A stretch of 64,000 nt of DNA, taken from the NCBI GenBank assembly GCA_030512295.1, contig JAULSR010000001.1, forward strand, positions 4,177,001-4,241,000. Direction: 5' to 3'. Position 1 is the stretch's first letter; every line of letters starts with the position of its first letter. The DNA comes from Bombardia bombarda. Taxonomy: Eukaryota; Ascomycota; Sordariomycetes; Sordariales; Lasiosphaeriaceae. The notes below the pieces were generated by a model. That model ran no database searches, had not been told where the DNA came from, and was given only the letters and a program-made list of their open reading frames with translations. Positions 34,855 to 46,823 of the stretch are shown here, one piece after another. Both the position numbers and the translations under genes were made by a program.

Positions 34855-37800
34855 GAAGAGCACGGCAGCCTACGTTTTCCTCATCCTCCTTTCCCCAACC
34901 GGCGGAAAGTAGGCGGGTGGCGGCCGCTCGCCTTGCCTGAAGTGCGCGGATGGATGCTGTATGTACATACTTACATACATACAGCAAGCAGCAACAGGAC
35001 ACGAATGTATCTTGTCCTGTGCTTTTTGATATTTTTCTTTTCACATCACACATCACACAAACACGCTTAGGTATACGGGGCCCAAGGGGCGAGCGACATG
35101 TGTTAGAGACACGACTGGTGGATTTGTTTGCTACAAATATCTGCATGATATATTGACCTGCATCTTGGCCCCCAGCCTGGGGTGAAGCTCAACAGTATGG
35201 CTGTGTCACGGGAAAATGGGATACTTGTCTGGAGTCTGGGGGCGAAGACGGTTATAAAGGAGCATTGCGTTGCATTTGCATGGATTTGGGGTGGGCAAGA
35301 AGAGGGCGCTAGGGACCACTTGCATGGCTGGCTTTTCTGGGCTGGCATTCGACGGGTGTCGGCGTTGATTAACTCTGGGTCTAGAAGGGGGGCGGATGTT
35401 TTGTTTATGCCAAGAGATGATATGGAAGCTATCTAGGCTTGTTGATCATCGCATCATCACATCATCACTGTTTGGTTCCAGATCTGGCGGTCTGTCTATC
35501 TGTCTGTTTGTTTTCCACTGGTGATATTCTATTGATTCTTTCCTGGTAGGGACAGAAGATGAGCTTTTATTACTATTTAGACGCCTGGCGAGCCAAGTGT
35601 TTTTTATGAGAGAATGGATGAAAGACAACTGAGCAGCAATGTCTCGTACTGCTTCTATCCTTTATCGAGGTGCAGTCTTCTGGAATGGCACCTTCTCTGT
35701 CTCAATGCAGCTTCAACCTCCATGGAGATTTCACAAGCCTGTCTGTCTGCCTGCCTGCCTGCTCTGTCCTGGACATGTTTCTCATTGTCGGACAATTCTT
35801 ATTTGTATCATAGACCATCAGGCCACATCTCGCGTCTCACGTGTTCCATCACACCCGCGCACACACTAGTATATTCATTTATTTCCCCGTGTTACTATCA
35901 GGCGCGTTCGTTGGGTATAGATCATTATAGGTCTGGGTACAATGAGAGAACTGGATCGATGGGGGCCAGACCAGCCGCTTTTAAAGCATGGCTCGCTCGC
36001 TTGCTCTTTGGGAGGAAATGAAAGGAGAGGAGACGACTGGTATGTAGGTGCTAAATTGACCGCTATTACCGCTGTTGTCTATCACACACACACCGAAATC
36101 TCTGTCTCACCTCAACTACTATACAAGATGGATCGGGCTTGAGTTTTGCTGCCCATCCGTATTCGTCTCTCTGTCCCCTACCATATATATATATATATCT
36201 ATTATGTATTTAAGTATTTGTTTCATAGAGCTTCTTTAGCCCGCATGTGGTGGTGGGTATGCATCCGGTTGGCTATTGTTGTTGTTGTTATTGTTGTTGC
36301 TTTCTTCAGATTGACGATGATGCGTAGATGTTGAAACGAGTACTGGGTACACTTCACTTAGCACACACTTACGGACATGATATGTGATATGCGAAAGAGA
36401 CTTGTTGATACCTAAGGTAAGGTAATGTAGGCAGCCATATTTAGCTTTCAACTATCAATCCAGATGTGAATTCGGTCAACGACTTAAACCACCGCGTATA
36501 TCACCACGACTTTCTTGATAACAATTTCCCACCGTTGCTCTCTCTGGATTGGGTGTCCCGAGGGGAATGTTTCTCTCGCTCTTTTACTCTCGCTCTCTCT
36601 CTCTCTTTCTATTTAAACACCCCCCCCCCCCCCCCCCCAAAACATTTCCCAGACTGTCTATCTTATCTACCTACTATATGCGATGAAGACGGGGAGAGTT
36701 GAACGGGCAGGAGACGAGCAGTCAGAGAGCAGTGGGGTATGCCTGTCTGCCTTCTTCCGTCTCCTCCATTGGTGCCACAGGGGCGGGGGGGTTGAGCAAC
36801 GCGAAAGCCCGACTTGTGCTCTTCCCTCGTACAATGTGGCGCGCGAGAACAGGAGAAGTAGCGAGTGAACTTGACAAGGGAAAGGGGAGAAAGAGGGCAG
36901 GGCGTGCGTGCGTGCGGGGTGCTTGGCGCTTGTCCAACCGCCTCGGTGAAGGTGATCAACCCAGAGAAAGTGGATGGATAGCACCGGGTGGGGGTGGGGG
37001 TGGGTGGTGATGCTCTGTCTATCTGTTTGTCCACGATGGCTGACATGGAACTGGTCATCGGGGATGGGCGGCAAGTTACGCGGATGGGGGGTTTTGGTAC
37101 TATCTGGTCTGGAGATGGGCTGTCTAGTTTGGTTTGTATACACGCTGCTGCCTAGGTACCCGCTTGCGCTGGTACGATGACTTCTTCTCTCTCTGTATCA
37201 CGATATAGTTGGCTGATAGGATGAACTCTGTTCATTTTTGTGCCATCAACTAGTAGATAGGAAGATAGATGGTGCGATATAGTAATATATCAGCTCGCCT
37301 TGCCAGATCTTCTACTCCTTTACTTGTGTGGCTACAAAGAGCAGCCAGCGCACACAAACCAACCTTGTCTCGTTCACCGACACACCATTACCAAGAGTCA
37401 TGAAGCCCAAAAAACAAGTCCGACTGACTGGATTGCCCGCTCACTTGGTGGTACCAAACTCGTAAAGAACTTTTGCGCCGCCGCCAAGAAACAAAACCCG
37501 GTATAGTATTTGCCGTGAGAGAACCACCTATAATCATTGGATGCCACAACGAGAAAGAGGGGTTGGTTGTGGATTGAGCCGTTGTTTCGGCAGAGTATCA
37601 CGAAATATTCTGGTGTCAGCCGCGAATACGAAGCTTTGCCTTACCAATTACCTACTTCCCACCACCAGCAAGCTGAAGCTTCATACCGAGCGAGCACCAC
37701 CATAACGGGAACACGGGCGGCTGTAGATTTCTAGAATGTGTGCCATGCTCGGGCCCGCTTGAGAGGTGAGGTGATTGGTAATCCCAAGTAACATACCTAG

Positions 37801-38671
37801 TGAACTCATTCTGGTGCAACGCGCAGCACCTCGATGATGGCCTTGCCCCAATGGGGAGGGGGAGGAAAGACGGCAAGCCACAATTTATGTGGATCAACGC
37901 GAATCTGGTATGTCTTTCATATCAGCAACTGTTTGTCGAACTCGTAACAGGTTATGTTATACATACGTCTGTCGTGAAGAAAATGTAAGCGACGTTATAA
38001 ACTTCCAGACTACGGACTATTATTCTACATTTACGATGCCCCATTAGGAAAATTTCCCTTTTAATAGGTAGCTGGACTCTTCTACTTTCATCCATTGTAG
38101 ACCGGTATCTCAGCTTCTAGTTAATGTGACGATTGTATCGTAGTATAGAACATAGAAGACGTGGTCTTCTCAGGTTTGCAAGCAATAATAGGATATCATC
38201 TTCAAAATGTCTTTTGTTACGTATCCATATAACAGCATGAGTTATTAATTTCGGAGTGTCTCTCTGCATGTTTACTTTCTCCGCACTCGCAAGCATACGG
38301 AGATAGGGGCGGGCTATCGCTTCGATTAAGTTGGTGCCGAGGTATTAAATCCCTTGGGTAGGGTATGAGCAATAGACTGGAATAATTGACTCTCAATAGT
38401 GTCTGATATCCTCTCACCAGGTAGTAATGGGCGTTTATCATGTCTCAAAAGGTACCCGGGAACTAGTCAAGATAGGTAGCTAAATACTCACGACAAAACT
38501 AAAAAAAATCGAAATCCGCAGCAGGATAATTCTAACAAACTACATAGAGAAAAGTTGAACCACATGAACATACACCCATCATAACCCATAAACAAATCGC
38601 CAAAATGAGCATCCCAAACAACCCAGCAGCCTCCGCTATGAAAAAGAAAAAAACTAAAAACCCCACCCCCC
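34855..38671. other. 3.8-kb convergent gene-free region
   Basis: No gene is supported. It holds a TACATA repeat near 34966-34983, a (TA)n tract near 36183-36199, and a CT tract followed by a C19 run at about 36584-36638. The two ends are the 3' flanks of the BRCT and acyl-CoA synthetase genes. Confidence 0.55.
36584..36638. repeat. CT tract followed by a C19 homopolymer
   Basis: Interrupted CT dinucleotides run into a pure C19 run (about 36620-36638) in non-coding sequence. Confidence 0.85.
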
Positions 38672-40872
38672 TCAAAGCTTCGCCTTCACCTCAATAGCCC
38701 CATGCCTATGCCCCTTGGCCTCGAAATACCTCCCCACCTCGGCCCTGGCCGCATCCACCGCCTTGACGTCCTCGACCGTCGACGGCACGTTGACCGCCTT
38801 GTCAAACTCGCCATGGACCGCGTTCTCGAGCAGCTCGCGCAGCACGCGCCGCAGCGTCTTCCCCGACCGCGTCTTTGGGATCATGCCTCGTCCCTGGATC
38901 ATGCCGCCTAGCGTCGCGATGGCGCCCACCTGGCTGCGGACGCGCATCTGTATCTCGGCGAGCAGCTGCTCGTCGGTTGGCGAGTCGGGCCCGCTCGTGG
39001 AGATGCTGACAAAGGCAAAGGGCAGCTGCCCCTTGAGGGCGTCGGGGATGCCGACCACGCACGCTTCGGTCACGAGTGGGTGGCTAGTGATGGCCTGCTC
39101 AAGGGTGCCTGTGCTCAGACGGTGGGCTGCGACGTTGATAATGTCATCTGGATAGAAAACCCTGTTAGTCAAGGGCACAATAACGATGTATATAACGATA
39201 GACAAAGGTGAAGAAACCTACCAGACCGCGCCATGATGTGAATATAGCCACTATCATCAATGAATCCCGCATCGCCCGTATCCACCCACCTACCGCCAAA
39301 CCGCTTCAAGTAGCCCTTGTAGAAGCGCTCCTCGTCTTCCCACAGCGTCCGAAACGCGGTCGGTGCCAGGGGCAGCGCCAGCACGATATTACCCATGTTC
39401 CCCCTGGGCACCTCGTTGCCCTCGTCATCCACAGTCCGCACATCAAACCCGGGCATCGCCTTGCCGGCGCTGCCGGGCTTGATCTTCAGTGGCGACACGT
39501 ACTTAATTCCCTTCACATCTGTCCTGGTCCTGTCTTTACCGGCATGCGGCACGAGCGAGATGCCCGAGATAGGCGAGCCCGACTCCGACGACCACCAGTT
39601 ATCAACGACGTGTGCATTCTCCGCGCCGTAGCGCTTCAGCAGGTCCTGGTACATGGTGATGATGGCCGGCTCGGAGCGCTCGCCAGCCAAGAACAGTCCG
39701 CGGAGGCTGCGCAAGCCGCCGCGCTCGCCCACCTCCCTGATGAAGGCGTTGTCGGGGTCGTCCTTGCGGATGGCCCTCAGCGCAGTCGGGGCAGTAAACA
39801 TGGTGTTGATCTTGTACTCGTCAACAAGCCGCCAAAAGGCCGAGGCATCGGGCGTGCCGACAGGCTTGCCCTCGTACAGGACAGTAGCAGCGCCCGCGAG
39901 CAGCGGGCCGTAGAGCGTGTAGCTGTGCGAGACGACCCAGCCGATATCGCTGAAGCAGCCCATGACGTCCCCGGGGCCGTGGATGCCAAACAGATACGAG
40001 ATGGACAGGTGCAGGCCGACGGCGTGCCCGCCCGCCTCGCGCACGACGCCCTTGGGCAGGCCCGTCGTGCCGCTCGTGTAGATGATGTAGATGCCGTCGG
40101 TCGACTTGACGGGCACGCACTCGGCCTTGAGCTTGCGCGCGCGCGCGCTCTTGACCAGGTTCTGCCAGCTGCGCTCGCCGTCCGTCTTGCGGATGGGGTG
40201 CCACGACAGCTGCTCGCGCTGCCAGATGATGGTCTTGGGCGGCTTCCACGACGAGGACGTCTGGATGGCCTCCTCGATAAGGGCGCGATAGGCGATGGGT
40301 GGCTTGTTGCCGTCGATGCCGCACGAGGCGGTGAGGATGACGACGGGGCGCGAGGCCTCGATGCGCTGCGCCAGGGCGGTGGCGGCGAACCCGCCAAAGA
40401 CGACGGCGTGGATGGCGCCCAGGCGGTTGATGGCCAGGATCCCGATCAGGGCGGCCGGGATCATGGGCATGTAGACCAGCACGACGTCGCCCTTCCTGAC
40501 GCCCTCCTGGCGGAGGACGGCGGCAAAGATCTCGACCTCGGTGAGCAGCTCGCTGTATGTGAGGCGCTGCTTGGTGTTTGTGGCAGGGCTGTCGTAGAGG
40601 ATGGCGGGAGCATCGCCACGGCCGGCCAGGACATGACGGTCGAGGCAGTTGTAGCAGGTGGATATCTCGCCGTCGGGAAACCAGGCCCAGTGGTTGTGAG
40701 AATCACCACTCTTCAGGTTCTTGGTAGTTCGAGCCATAACGGCCGATGGCTTCTTGTGCCAGTGAAGCTGCTCGGCTTGATGACCCCAAAAGCTCTCCGG
40801 GTCAGTTAGAGAGTGGTGCTGGACTTGGTCCTGCGGGTGGTCCATCTTGTCCATCTTAGTGGCCGGAGACAT
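38672..40872 (-). CDS. Short-chain acyl-CoA synthetase, propionyl-CoA synthetase/ACSS3 type, with PTS1
   Basis: Exons 40872-39222 and 39147-38672, with a 74-bp intron (donor GTAGGT, acceptor TCCAG) in phase 1; 708 residues. It belongs to the ANL adenylate-forming superfamily and should make acyl-AMP and then acyl-CoA from a short acid, most likely propionate. The N-terminal ACAS cap precedes motif A3, YTSGTTGLPKG (265-275), then the NWWSSESG motif (425-432), the DTGD of motif A7 (about 531-534), the hinge ARSDD (548-552) and the catalytic-lysine motif PKTRSGKTLRR with Lys647. The region FGIHGPGDVMGCFSDIGWVV is typical of the PrpE/ACSS3 group rather than of acetyl-CoA synthetase Acs1/FacA. The protein ends in Ala-Lys-Leu, a canonical peroxisomal PTS1 signal. 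A 533-codon antisense frame overlaps it and is a codon-bias shadow. Confidence 0.93.
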
Positions 40873-41415
40873 GTTTAGTTGTGTGAGGAAGAGTAAGAGG
40901 CCGAAGGAGAAGAGGATGGAAGAGGATTACGAAGAGATATGTCTTGTCATTGACGTCTCACGATGGTAGCAGGCCAGCCCCCATGCAAGCTACAGCTAGC
41001 TCTTCTGCATTCTGTATTCGCTAGGTAGGTGTGTATTTGATCTGTTCGACAGTGGACGAGGTCTGTTTGGGTCTGTTTCGGCAACCCCGGATTTGGAGAT
41101 GACCCTTCGAGGTGCAAGGTCCCCCGCATTTCCGCTCCATTACCCCGACATTTCTCGGCTGGGCGTCCGGGGGATCAACGCGGGAACGACATTCATTGGC
41201 CTCATTCACCATAGCGTTACCGAACCCGACTGAGCTTCAGCCCTCGGCATACGGGACACGGAGACATGGAAGATGGAGGTGACTGGAACTAGGTCTGGCA
41301 GCTTGGGTTGGCCTGATGTCATTCCATCCGTCATCTCCTCGTTTGTGATTGCTTGACCTTCCTCAACATGGGAAGGAGCGAGTCGCCCTGATGAGGTACA
41401 CCAGAGGCCATGTCT

Positions 41416-41471
41416 TGCTGTTAGTCGAGCTTAATTTCTTGGTGTAAAAAACATCCTCTCGACTAGCACCT
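41416..41471 (+). repeat. Left 56-bp inverted-repeat arm
   Basis: Exact reverse complement of 41579-41634. Confidence 0.95.
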
Positions 41472-41578
41472 CTTAACACATCCTTTGATGTCGGCAGGTA
41501 CCTGCCTCTTGAGCTGCGTCTCATTTGTGCTCGGAGCGCCTTCCCTCTCATGATCTCATTCGAGCTGGGAGCTGTTAA

Positions 41579-41634
41579 AGGTGCTAGTCGAGAGGATGTT
41601 TTTTACACCAAGAAATTAAGCTCGACTAACAGCA
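41579..41634 (-). repeat. Right 56-bp inverted-repeat arm
   Basis: Exact reverse complement of 41416-41471. Confidence 0.95.
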
Positions 41635-43811
41635 TCTTGGAGATGGTACTTTGCTCACCTGTGCACCGAATACCTTCATGGGAAGAATGACAGGAAGGAG
41701 CCTCCTCACTCGCACGGTAGAGTCGTAGACAGGTAGGTACCTAGTGTAGGCCATCCCAACCCAGTATGTATGTATGTACATACACCACTACATGCAGCAG
41801 CGATACAAGATGCAAAAATGCAAGATGCCCGCAATATCGGTATGCGAGATACCTACACGCACAGGGTGGCCAAGTCCGAGCTCAGTAAATAAACGCTGCA
41901 AAAAGAAGAAGAATCTGAATACGAAGCATTTTATTCAGTACTGACTACCGGCATGCCATGTGCGGCGTCGCGCGTGCGAGTGCGAGCAGTGGCATCACAT
42001 TGGAATTTGGATGTCATGGATGTTGGCGGATGGACAGGGCCACTGACTGGACAGAACCGAAGAGCGGTGCAGTGACCACACAGGCACAGGCACAGGCACC
42101 ATCTGGGTCAGGTCAGTAATCTAATCTCGCTTGCTACCACCCAAGGGGGCGTGTTGAAAAGGCTAGTGGGGCAACGACCAACGGCCACGCACGGGCAAGT
42201 CACCCCCCCTTTTTAGGGGCCCGTACCTTGCATTAGCTCTGTGAGGTTGCCTTCCTTCAGGGTCCTAGGATGAGCAACCAAGGAGACAGCAAACAACAGC
42301 ATAGCACTTTTTGATCTCATCACATTCTTTCTGGGGTTGCTGGCGCAGCATTCGAGACGATCGAACTGTGTATCAGAAGGAGAGAGAGATCTGGTGATGT
42401 TCAAGGTGGGTGGGTGGATGGTCGCATGGCTCACTGGGAGTCCTTTATTTAAATCCCTTCTCGTATTCACGCAGCTTTCACACCACATTGGACGGCTCGG
42501 GAATTTAATTTACATCAGATCTTGATTTGTTTGCGAGTGTGACCAACTTGGATAATCGGGTGCAATCCGCTGTTGTTGTTGCTGCTGCTGAAGAGAAATA
42601 GGACATACTATCTATACCATATGTTCGTATCCAAGGCGAGAGAGAACTCGGGGTTGAGGTTAGATGCAAGACAAGATATTATCCCGCGCAATATATGCAT
42701 GAGTAAAGCCGTGAATAGGTCAGTCAATCATATAGGTTACCAGCATGATGGAAATGCCATACCTGCTGTACCTTGCATGCACACTATCTGCACATACATC
42801 ATCTGGCAGGGCCCTGATTTACGTATGTGGCATTCCTGTCGCAACGAGACGAGAAATCAGGTGCCGTCCCAAGAGAGATGATAAGCCTACTGTAAATCGC
42901 GGGGTGCATCCCGTTCCATGTCTCGATTGAATGCGGGATGTGAGTGATCATCATTGCTGGTACTCAGTATTGCAGATTAAATGACATATACAACATATAA
43001 GAACCGAAACATCATGTTATTGTCGAAATTCGTTCATTCATTCATACTTCATTGCGGTTGGACAACACCTAAAGAGAGAACACCAATAATAAGGACAAGA
43101 CCACATGGAGGCACAACGTATGTAGCAACTTGAAGAAAATGGCCATGATTGTAGCTCGTCAAAGCTCTCACTACCTCCTTGAAAAATCCAAAAGCGCAGT
43201 TTGAACAATACAGACAGAGCACATCAAAATACTAATAACAGTGATAAGTGATATGTTTTGAAAAGAAAACCGAGGTTGAAAAAAAGTGTTCATATTTTTG
43301 ATCAAGAGGATGATTCTTCCATTTCGCAAACCACGTCGCAGATTAAAGCCAGCGCGCGAGAGTTCGGGGTCCGGGATCGATCCCTCCACATGGCAACAAC
43401 ATAACACACCTTCTAGAAACAACCTCGTGGAATGCAGAAAAGACAGACACACAAACACAAACACAAAACATTATCGTCAGCCGCGTGGCGACAACAAGTC
43501 AGAGTTAGTAGGTAGTGATTAGGTGTGTGTAATCCTCATGCGATTCCCCCGAAGCGAAAAGGTTTTGCAGACTTTTGCCCGCTTGACAACATCCATATCG
43601 TGTGGCTTGCCGCCCCAAAAAAACCATTATCCAGTTCTGATCGTCCCTGGTGGTCTTTTTCCTAAACTCCTTTCCACACCATCTAAAACCCGTCTTTTTT
43701 GGCGGTCGTCATAAAAAGAAACCAAGAAACAATGCCCTCACAACCCCCACCGCTCTAGAAATTAACCATTACCGACGGAAACTCTCATGGCTGAAAGGTC
43801 GTCGAAGGAAT

Positions 43812-44332
43812 TTAGAGGAGGAAGGCAAAGACACCGAGAACACCGGCGAGGCCGGCGCCCGAGAGGGCAGCGGCATGGCCAGCGCCAGCGGTGACGACCG
43901 GGGGAGAGCTGGTGACGGCGCTGGTGGCAGCGGGGACGGAGACGGTGCCGACAGCCGACTTGGTGGTAGGGATAGCGACAGTGCTGTTGGTGTAGCCGGC
44001 GGAACTGTAGCAAAGAAAGAAAAATGTTAGCTGACAACTGTTCTGCGCGCTGAAATTTGCCCCACTTCTCTTCTCTTTTTTTATGGGACGCACCAGGTGT
44101 GGCAGATCACTGACGAGATAACAGAGACGGGCTTGGTGATGGTGCACGGGCAGTCGGAGATGGTCAGGGTGGTGGCCTCGGTGATGGTGTAGGTGGTGCC
44201 GCCGTAGGTGACCTCGGTGGGGCCGGGGCAAAAGGTGGTGACGGCCGTGACGGTCTCGGTGACGTAGGTCACGTTGCTCCAGGCATGCGCGCCAGCGACG
44301 GCGGCGAGAAGGGTGGCAGCGGAGAACTTCAT
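43812..44332 (-). CDS. Small secreted, probably GPI-anchored wall protein (143 aa)
   Basis: Exons 44332-44094 and 44004-43812, with an 89-bp intron (donor GTGCGT, acceptor TACAG) that splits a Cys codon. A clear signal peptide, MKFSAATLLAAVAGAHA, is followed by a mature part with five Cys (35, 61, 63, 77, 80). The core motif TYTITEATTLTISDCPCTI resembles many fungal GPI-anchored wall proteins. Two N-glycosylation sequons occur (Asn20, Asn86). A Ser/Thr/Val-rich spacer leads to a C-terminal hydrophobic segment, GAGLAGVLGVFAFLL, preceded by small residues, as expected for GPI transfer. It should sit at the membrane or in the wall; no enzymatic role is visible. It is divergent from the quinone oxidoreductase gene. 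Confidence 0.9.
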
Positions 44333-46823
44333 TCTGACTGATTTGTTCGGGTATAAAGTTATGTACTTTAAAGAGGTAATGTGCGAGGACGAGGTTGGAA
44401 AGTGGTCTTTAGGTCTTTGCTAGGATGCGTGACGACGTCGTGAGTGGCTCTGAAACGAGTGAAATTGACAAAAAGTCAGGGTTATTGAAGAGAGCGTGGG
44501 TGAGGAAAAAAAGAGGGAAAAGAGAAGGGAAAAGCAGGGACACGATGGTGGCTGTTGTGATTGTTATATAGCGAACTACCGTATCAACGGAAGGAATACT
44601 GGCTACTGGCTGCTGGGGTCTACCAGGCTTGGGGTTGCCTCCACCGGCATGGCTCCGTCCATGGCTCTCTCCCAAGGCGCTACGGGGCATAATCTCGTGC
44701 TGACCCAATTTTCCTTTGTTTCTCCAACGCCCTATCTCATCTTAAAAAACGTCGAATCGCCGCCTTCTCAGGGCAGGGGGAACAAAGAGGAGCGCCAGCG
44801 TTGGGGCGGCCAAGACAGCGTATTCGTCCTGTCGCCTGTCGGGGTGTGGGAAAGGGGTGTGTGGATCTGGGAATCGGCAGGGGGCGGCGAGCAGCAACGA
44901 CAAGGCCTAAGGTCGATACGGCTGCCGAGACGCAATTGGGCGACTCGCCTGCAATCCGTACCTGCGCTAGACCGACGGATGGCAGGTGCCAGGAAATGGA
45001 GAGGGGGGGATGAGGGCCGAGGGGGGTGAGGGGCCACGCATAATTTCCTGCCCGTCGTCGCATAGGGAAGGGCCCGGGGTCGTGCCTGCCCAAGCTGCCC
45101 TCTCTCACCCTCTGTGACTGCCTGTCTCGGGACGCTGCGTGGATACAAGAGGGACATGACATGACTTCCATCTCGGTGGATTCAATGCTTCCCAAACATC
45201 GAGTCTGTGTCAAGCAGAAGCTGGGTGGCCGATCTTGAATCACACAAACATGGCAGAACTCAAAACCAGAGGTGCCCCGACTTTGTGGGGATGGGAGACA
45301 GGGCCCCTATTGGAACGCTATGCCACAGCAGGATTGTCTGTACCTGCATGCATGCTACCTAACTACAGCAGATGCGCTCCGTATAGTCTAGATTGGCGGA
45401 TGGAGATGAGGCAGTCCAACCGCGCAAAGATGGTTACGAAGAATCGAGTTTGGAACGGAACATCACGGCCCCACGTGTAAGTTAGTATCTAGAACTAGCT
45501 CGTACTTGCAGATACGGGAGAAACAAAGGTTCAGATGAACCAAGGCTGTTACAGCCTGGCAGCCAGACACCAGAGACGGCAAACTGGGACAAAAGAGCAT
45601 GGAGGACACTGCACGGAACGTTACCGATGTCTTGCCTGTGGTCACTTAGCTAATCCAAGGAACGCCGCCCTCCTTAAACAGTAATTCAGCATCTATTTCT
45701 GGAAGCAAATAACTACACAGTAAGGTAGCCACAGATTGTCGACACCCGAATCAGCCGATTGGTCACATAAACTCTTGGGGCGGTTTTTGGTGATACCCAG
45801 AACGAAGTGGTTGCTCATGTCGTTGAATATCGAGGACTTTGTCATGAAATGCAAACCTGGCACCTGGGAGGTTTCCAGATTTCCCGGGCCATTGATCTTG
45901 TGCCGACACATGAAGCATGTTCCCTGAAGCCGTCCTCCGCCCGCTGTGGACCAGGACATTAATCTGTTTCGGGGTCTGGAACAGAGCATGCCACACCCTG
46001 GTTGCGACTGCTTGCTTAAAGTTGCCTTCGATTGAGGATGCAAAAGAACGTCATCCCATCTTCAGAGTAATTTTGCTGTCTCAACATGAAGCCATGATTG
46101 CGCCACCCGCATCTTTCTTTTTTTGTCTTTCTGCTCGGTCGTGTTTGAAAGCTGATTTAATTTCCACGCACCCCGTATTGAGGGTGGCCGTATTAAGAAA
46201 TGTTAACGACGTTACTGTTTGCCAGAGACCAATCACATACCGTTCCCTCCGGTTGTTAGAGTTGGTGGCCAAGAGGATAGAGATTTGAACCAAGAAATTA
46301 AGCTCCACTAGCAACACACCGGTACCACCACCTGGCGGTCCGTTAAAAGGGCCCATGCATTTTATCGAATCATTCTTGTAATCTGACGTGTTCGTCTCGA
46401 TTGTTGTTAAGACATGTATTCGCTAGCTTCATAAGTTCATATCCTGCACTGAGTGTAGGACGGATGATGGCCGAGCCCTGTTTTTCCCGTTTGCGCGCCG
46501 TTCCGCAACATTAAAGGCAGCTCAAGATAGCGGGACTGAGTCGAACAATGAATGGACCAATCATTCAATCGGTCGCTGTTGACCAACTTCCAGAACTAGC
46601 GACGATTCCGTGCTGCTCGCTTAATCAAGGCCGGGGCTGGATGGATCCCACTCGTGAATGCTGACAAACGTTATTGATTCCACTATACAGCGCGGCGCGA
46701 GGGGGCGACGACATGTATTTGTGGTGATGGTGATCGCCTCTCTCTGCTTAATGTGAAAGAAAAAATAAAGACATTTGATTACTTACCCGATTGACTAACA
46801 ACACAAACCATTCATCATTCAAA
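44333..46823. other. Divergent intergenic region between the GPI-protein and quinone reductase genes
   Basis: No gene is supported. It includes the relic repeat at 46290-46316. Open frames here lack coding bias and any recognisable motif. Confidence 0.5.
46290..46316 (-). repeat. Relic of the 41.4-kb inverted repeat
   Basis: CCAAGAAATTAAGCTC followed by CACTAGCAACA matches the outer part of the right arm of the 41.4-kb element at about 24 of 27 positions. It has the variant TCCAC where the element has TCGAC. Confidence 0.6.

Larger units (their letters stand above)
41416..41634. mobile_element. 219-bp MITE-like element with perfect 56-bp inverted repeats
   Basis: The arm 41416-41471 is the exact reverse complement of 41579-41634 (56 of 56), around a 107-bp core. 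Each arm begins TGCTGTTAGTCGAG and ends CTCGACTAGCACCT, so each arm is itself bounded by a shorter inverted repeat. The core contains a 14-bp perfect palindrome, GGCAGGTACCTGCC (41493-41506). The trinucleotide TCT flanks both sides (41413-41415 and 41635-41637) and may be a target-site duplication. There is no coding capacity. Perfect arm identity suggests recent origin or conversion. A non-autonomous DNA transposon is the simplest reading, but the family is not identified. Confidence 0.75.
40873..43811. other. Intergenic region upstream of the acyl-CoA synthetase gene, with an inverted-repeat element
   Basis: No gene is supported. It contains the 219-bp inverted-repeat element at 41416-41634 (separate entry), a GTAGGTACCTAG motif near 41735, a TATG repeat near 41764-41780, and a (GGCACA)n stretch near 42082-42099. 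The rest shows no coding signal. Confidence 0.55.

Noticed and set aside
39208..40809. 533-codon open frame antisense to the acyl-CoA synthetase
   Set aside because: It lies entirely opposite a well-supported GC3-rich exon, and its translation is low-complexity Asp/Arg/Gly/Ala text typical of antisense shadows. No domain or splice structure is seen.
46280..46300. B-box-like GGTTCAAATC on the minus strand
   Set aside because: The flanking bases do not form a T stem and no A box is nearby; the match overlaps the relic inverted repeat.
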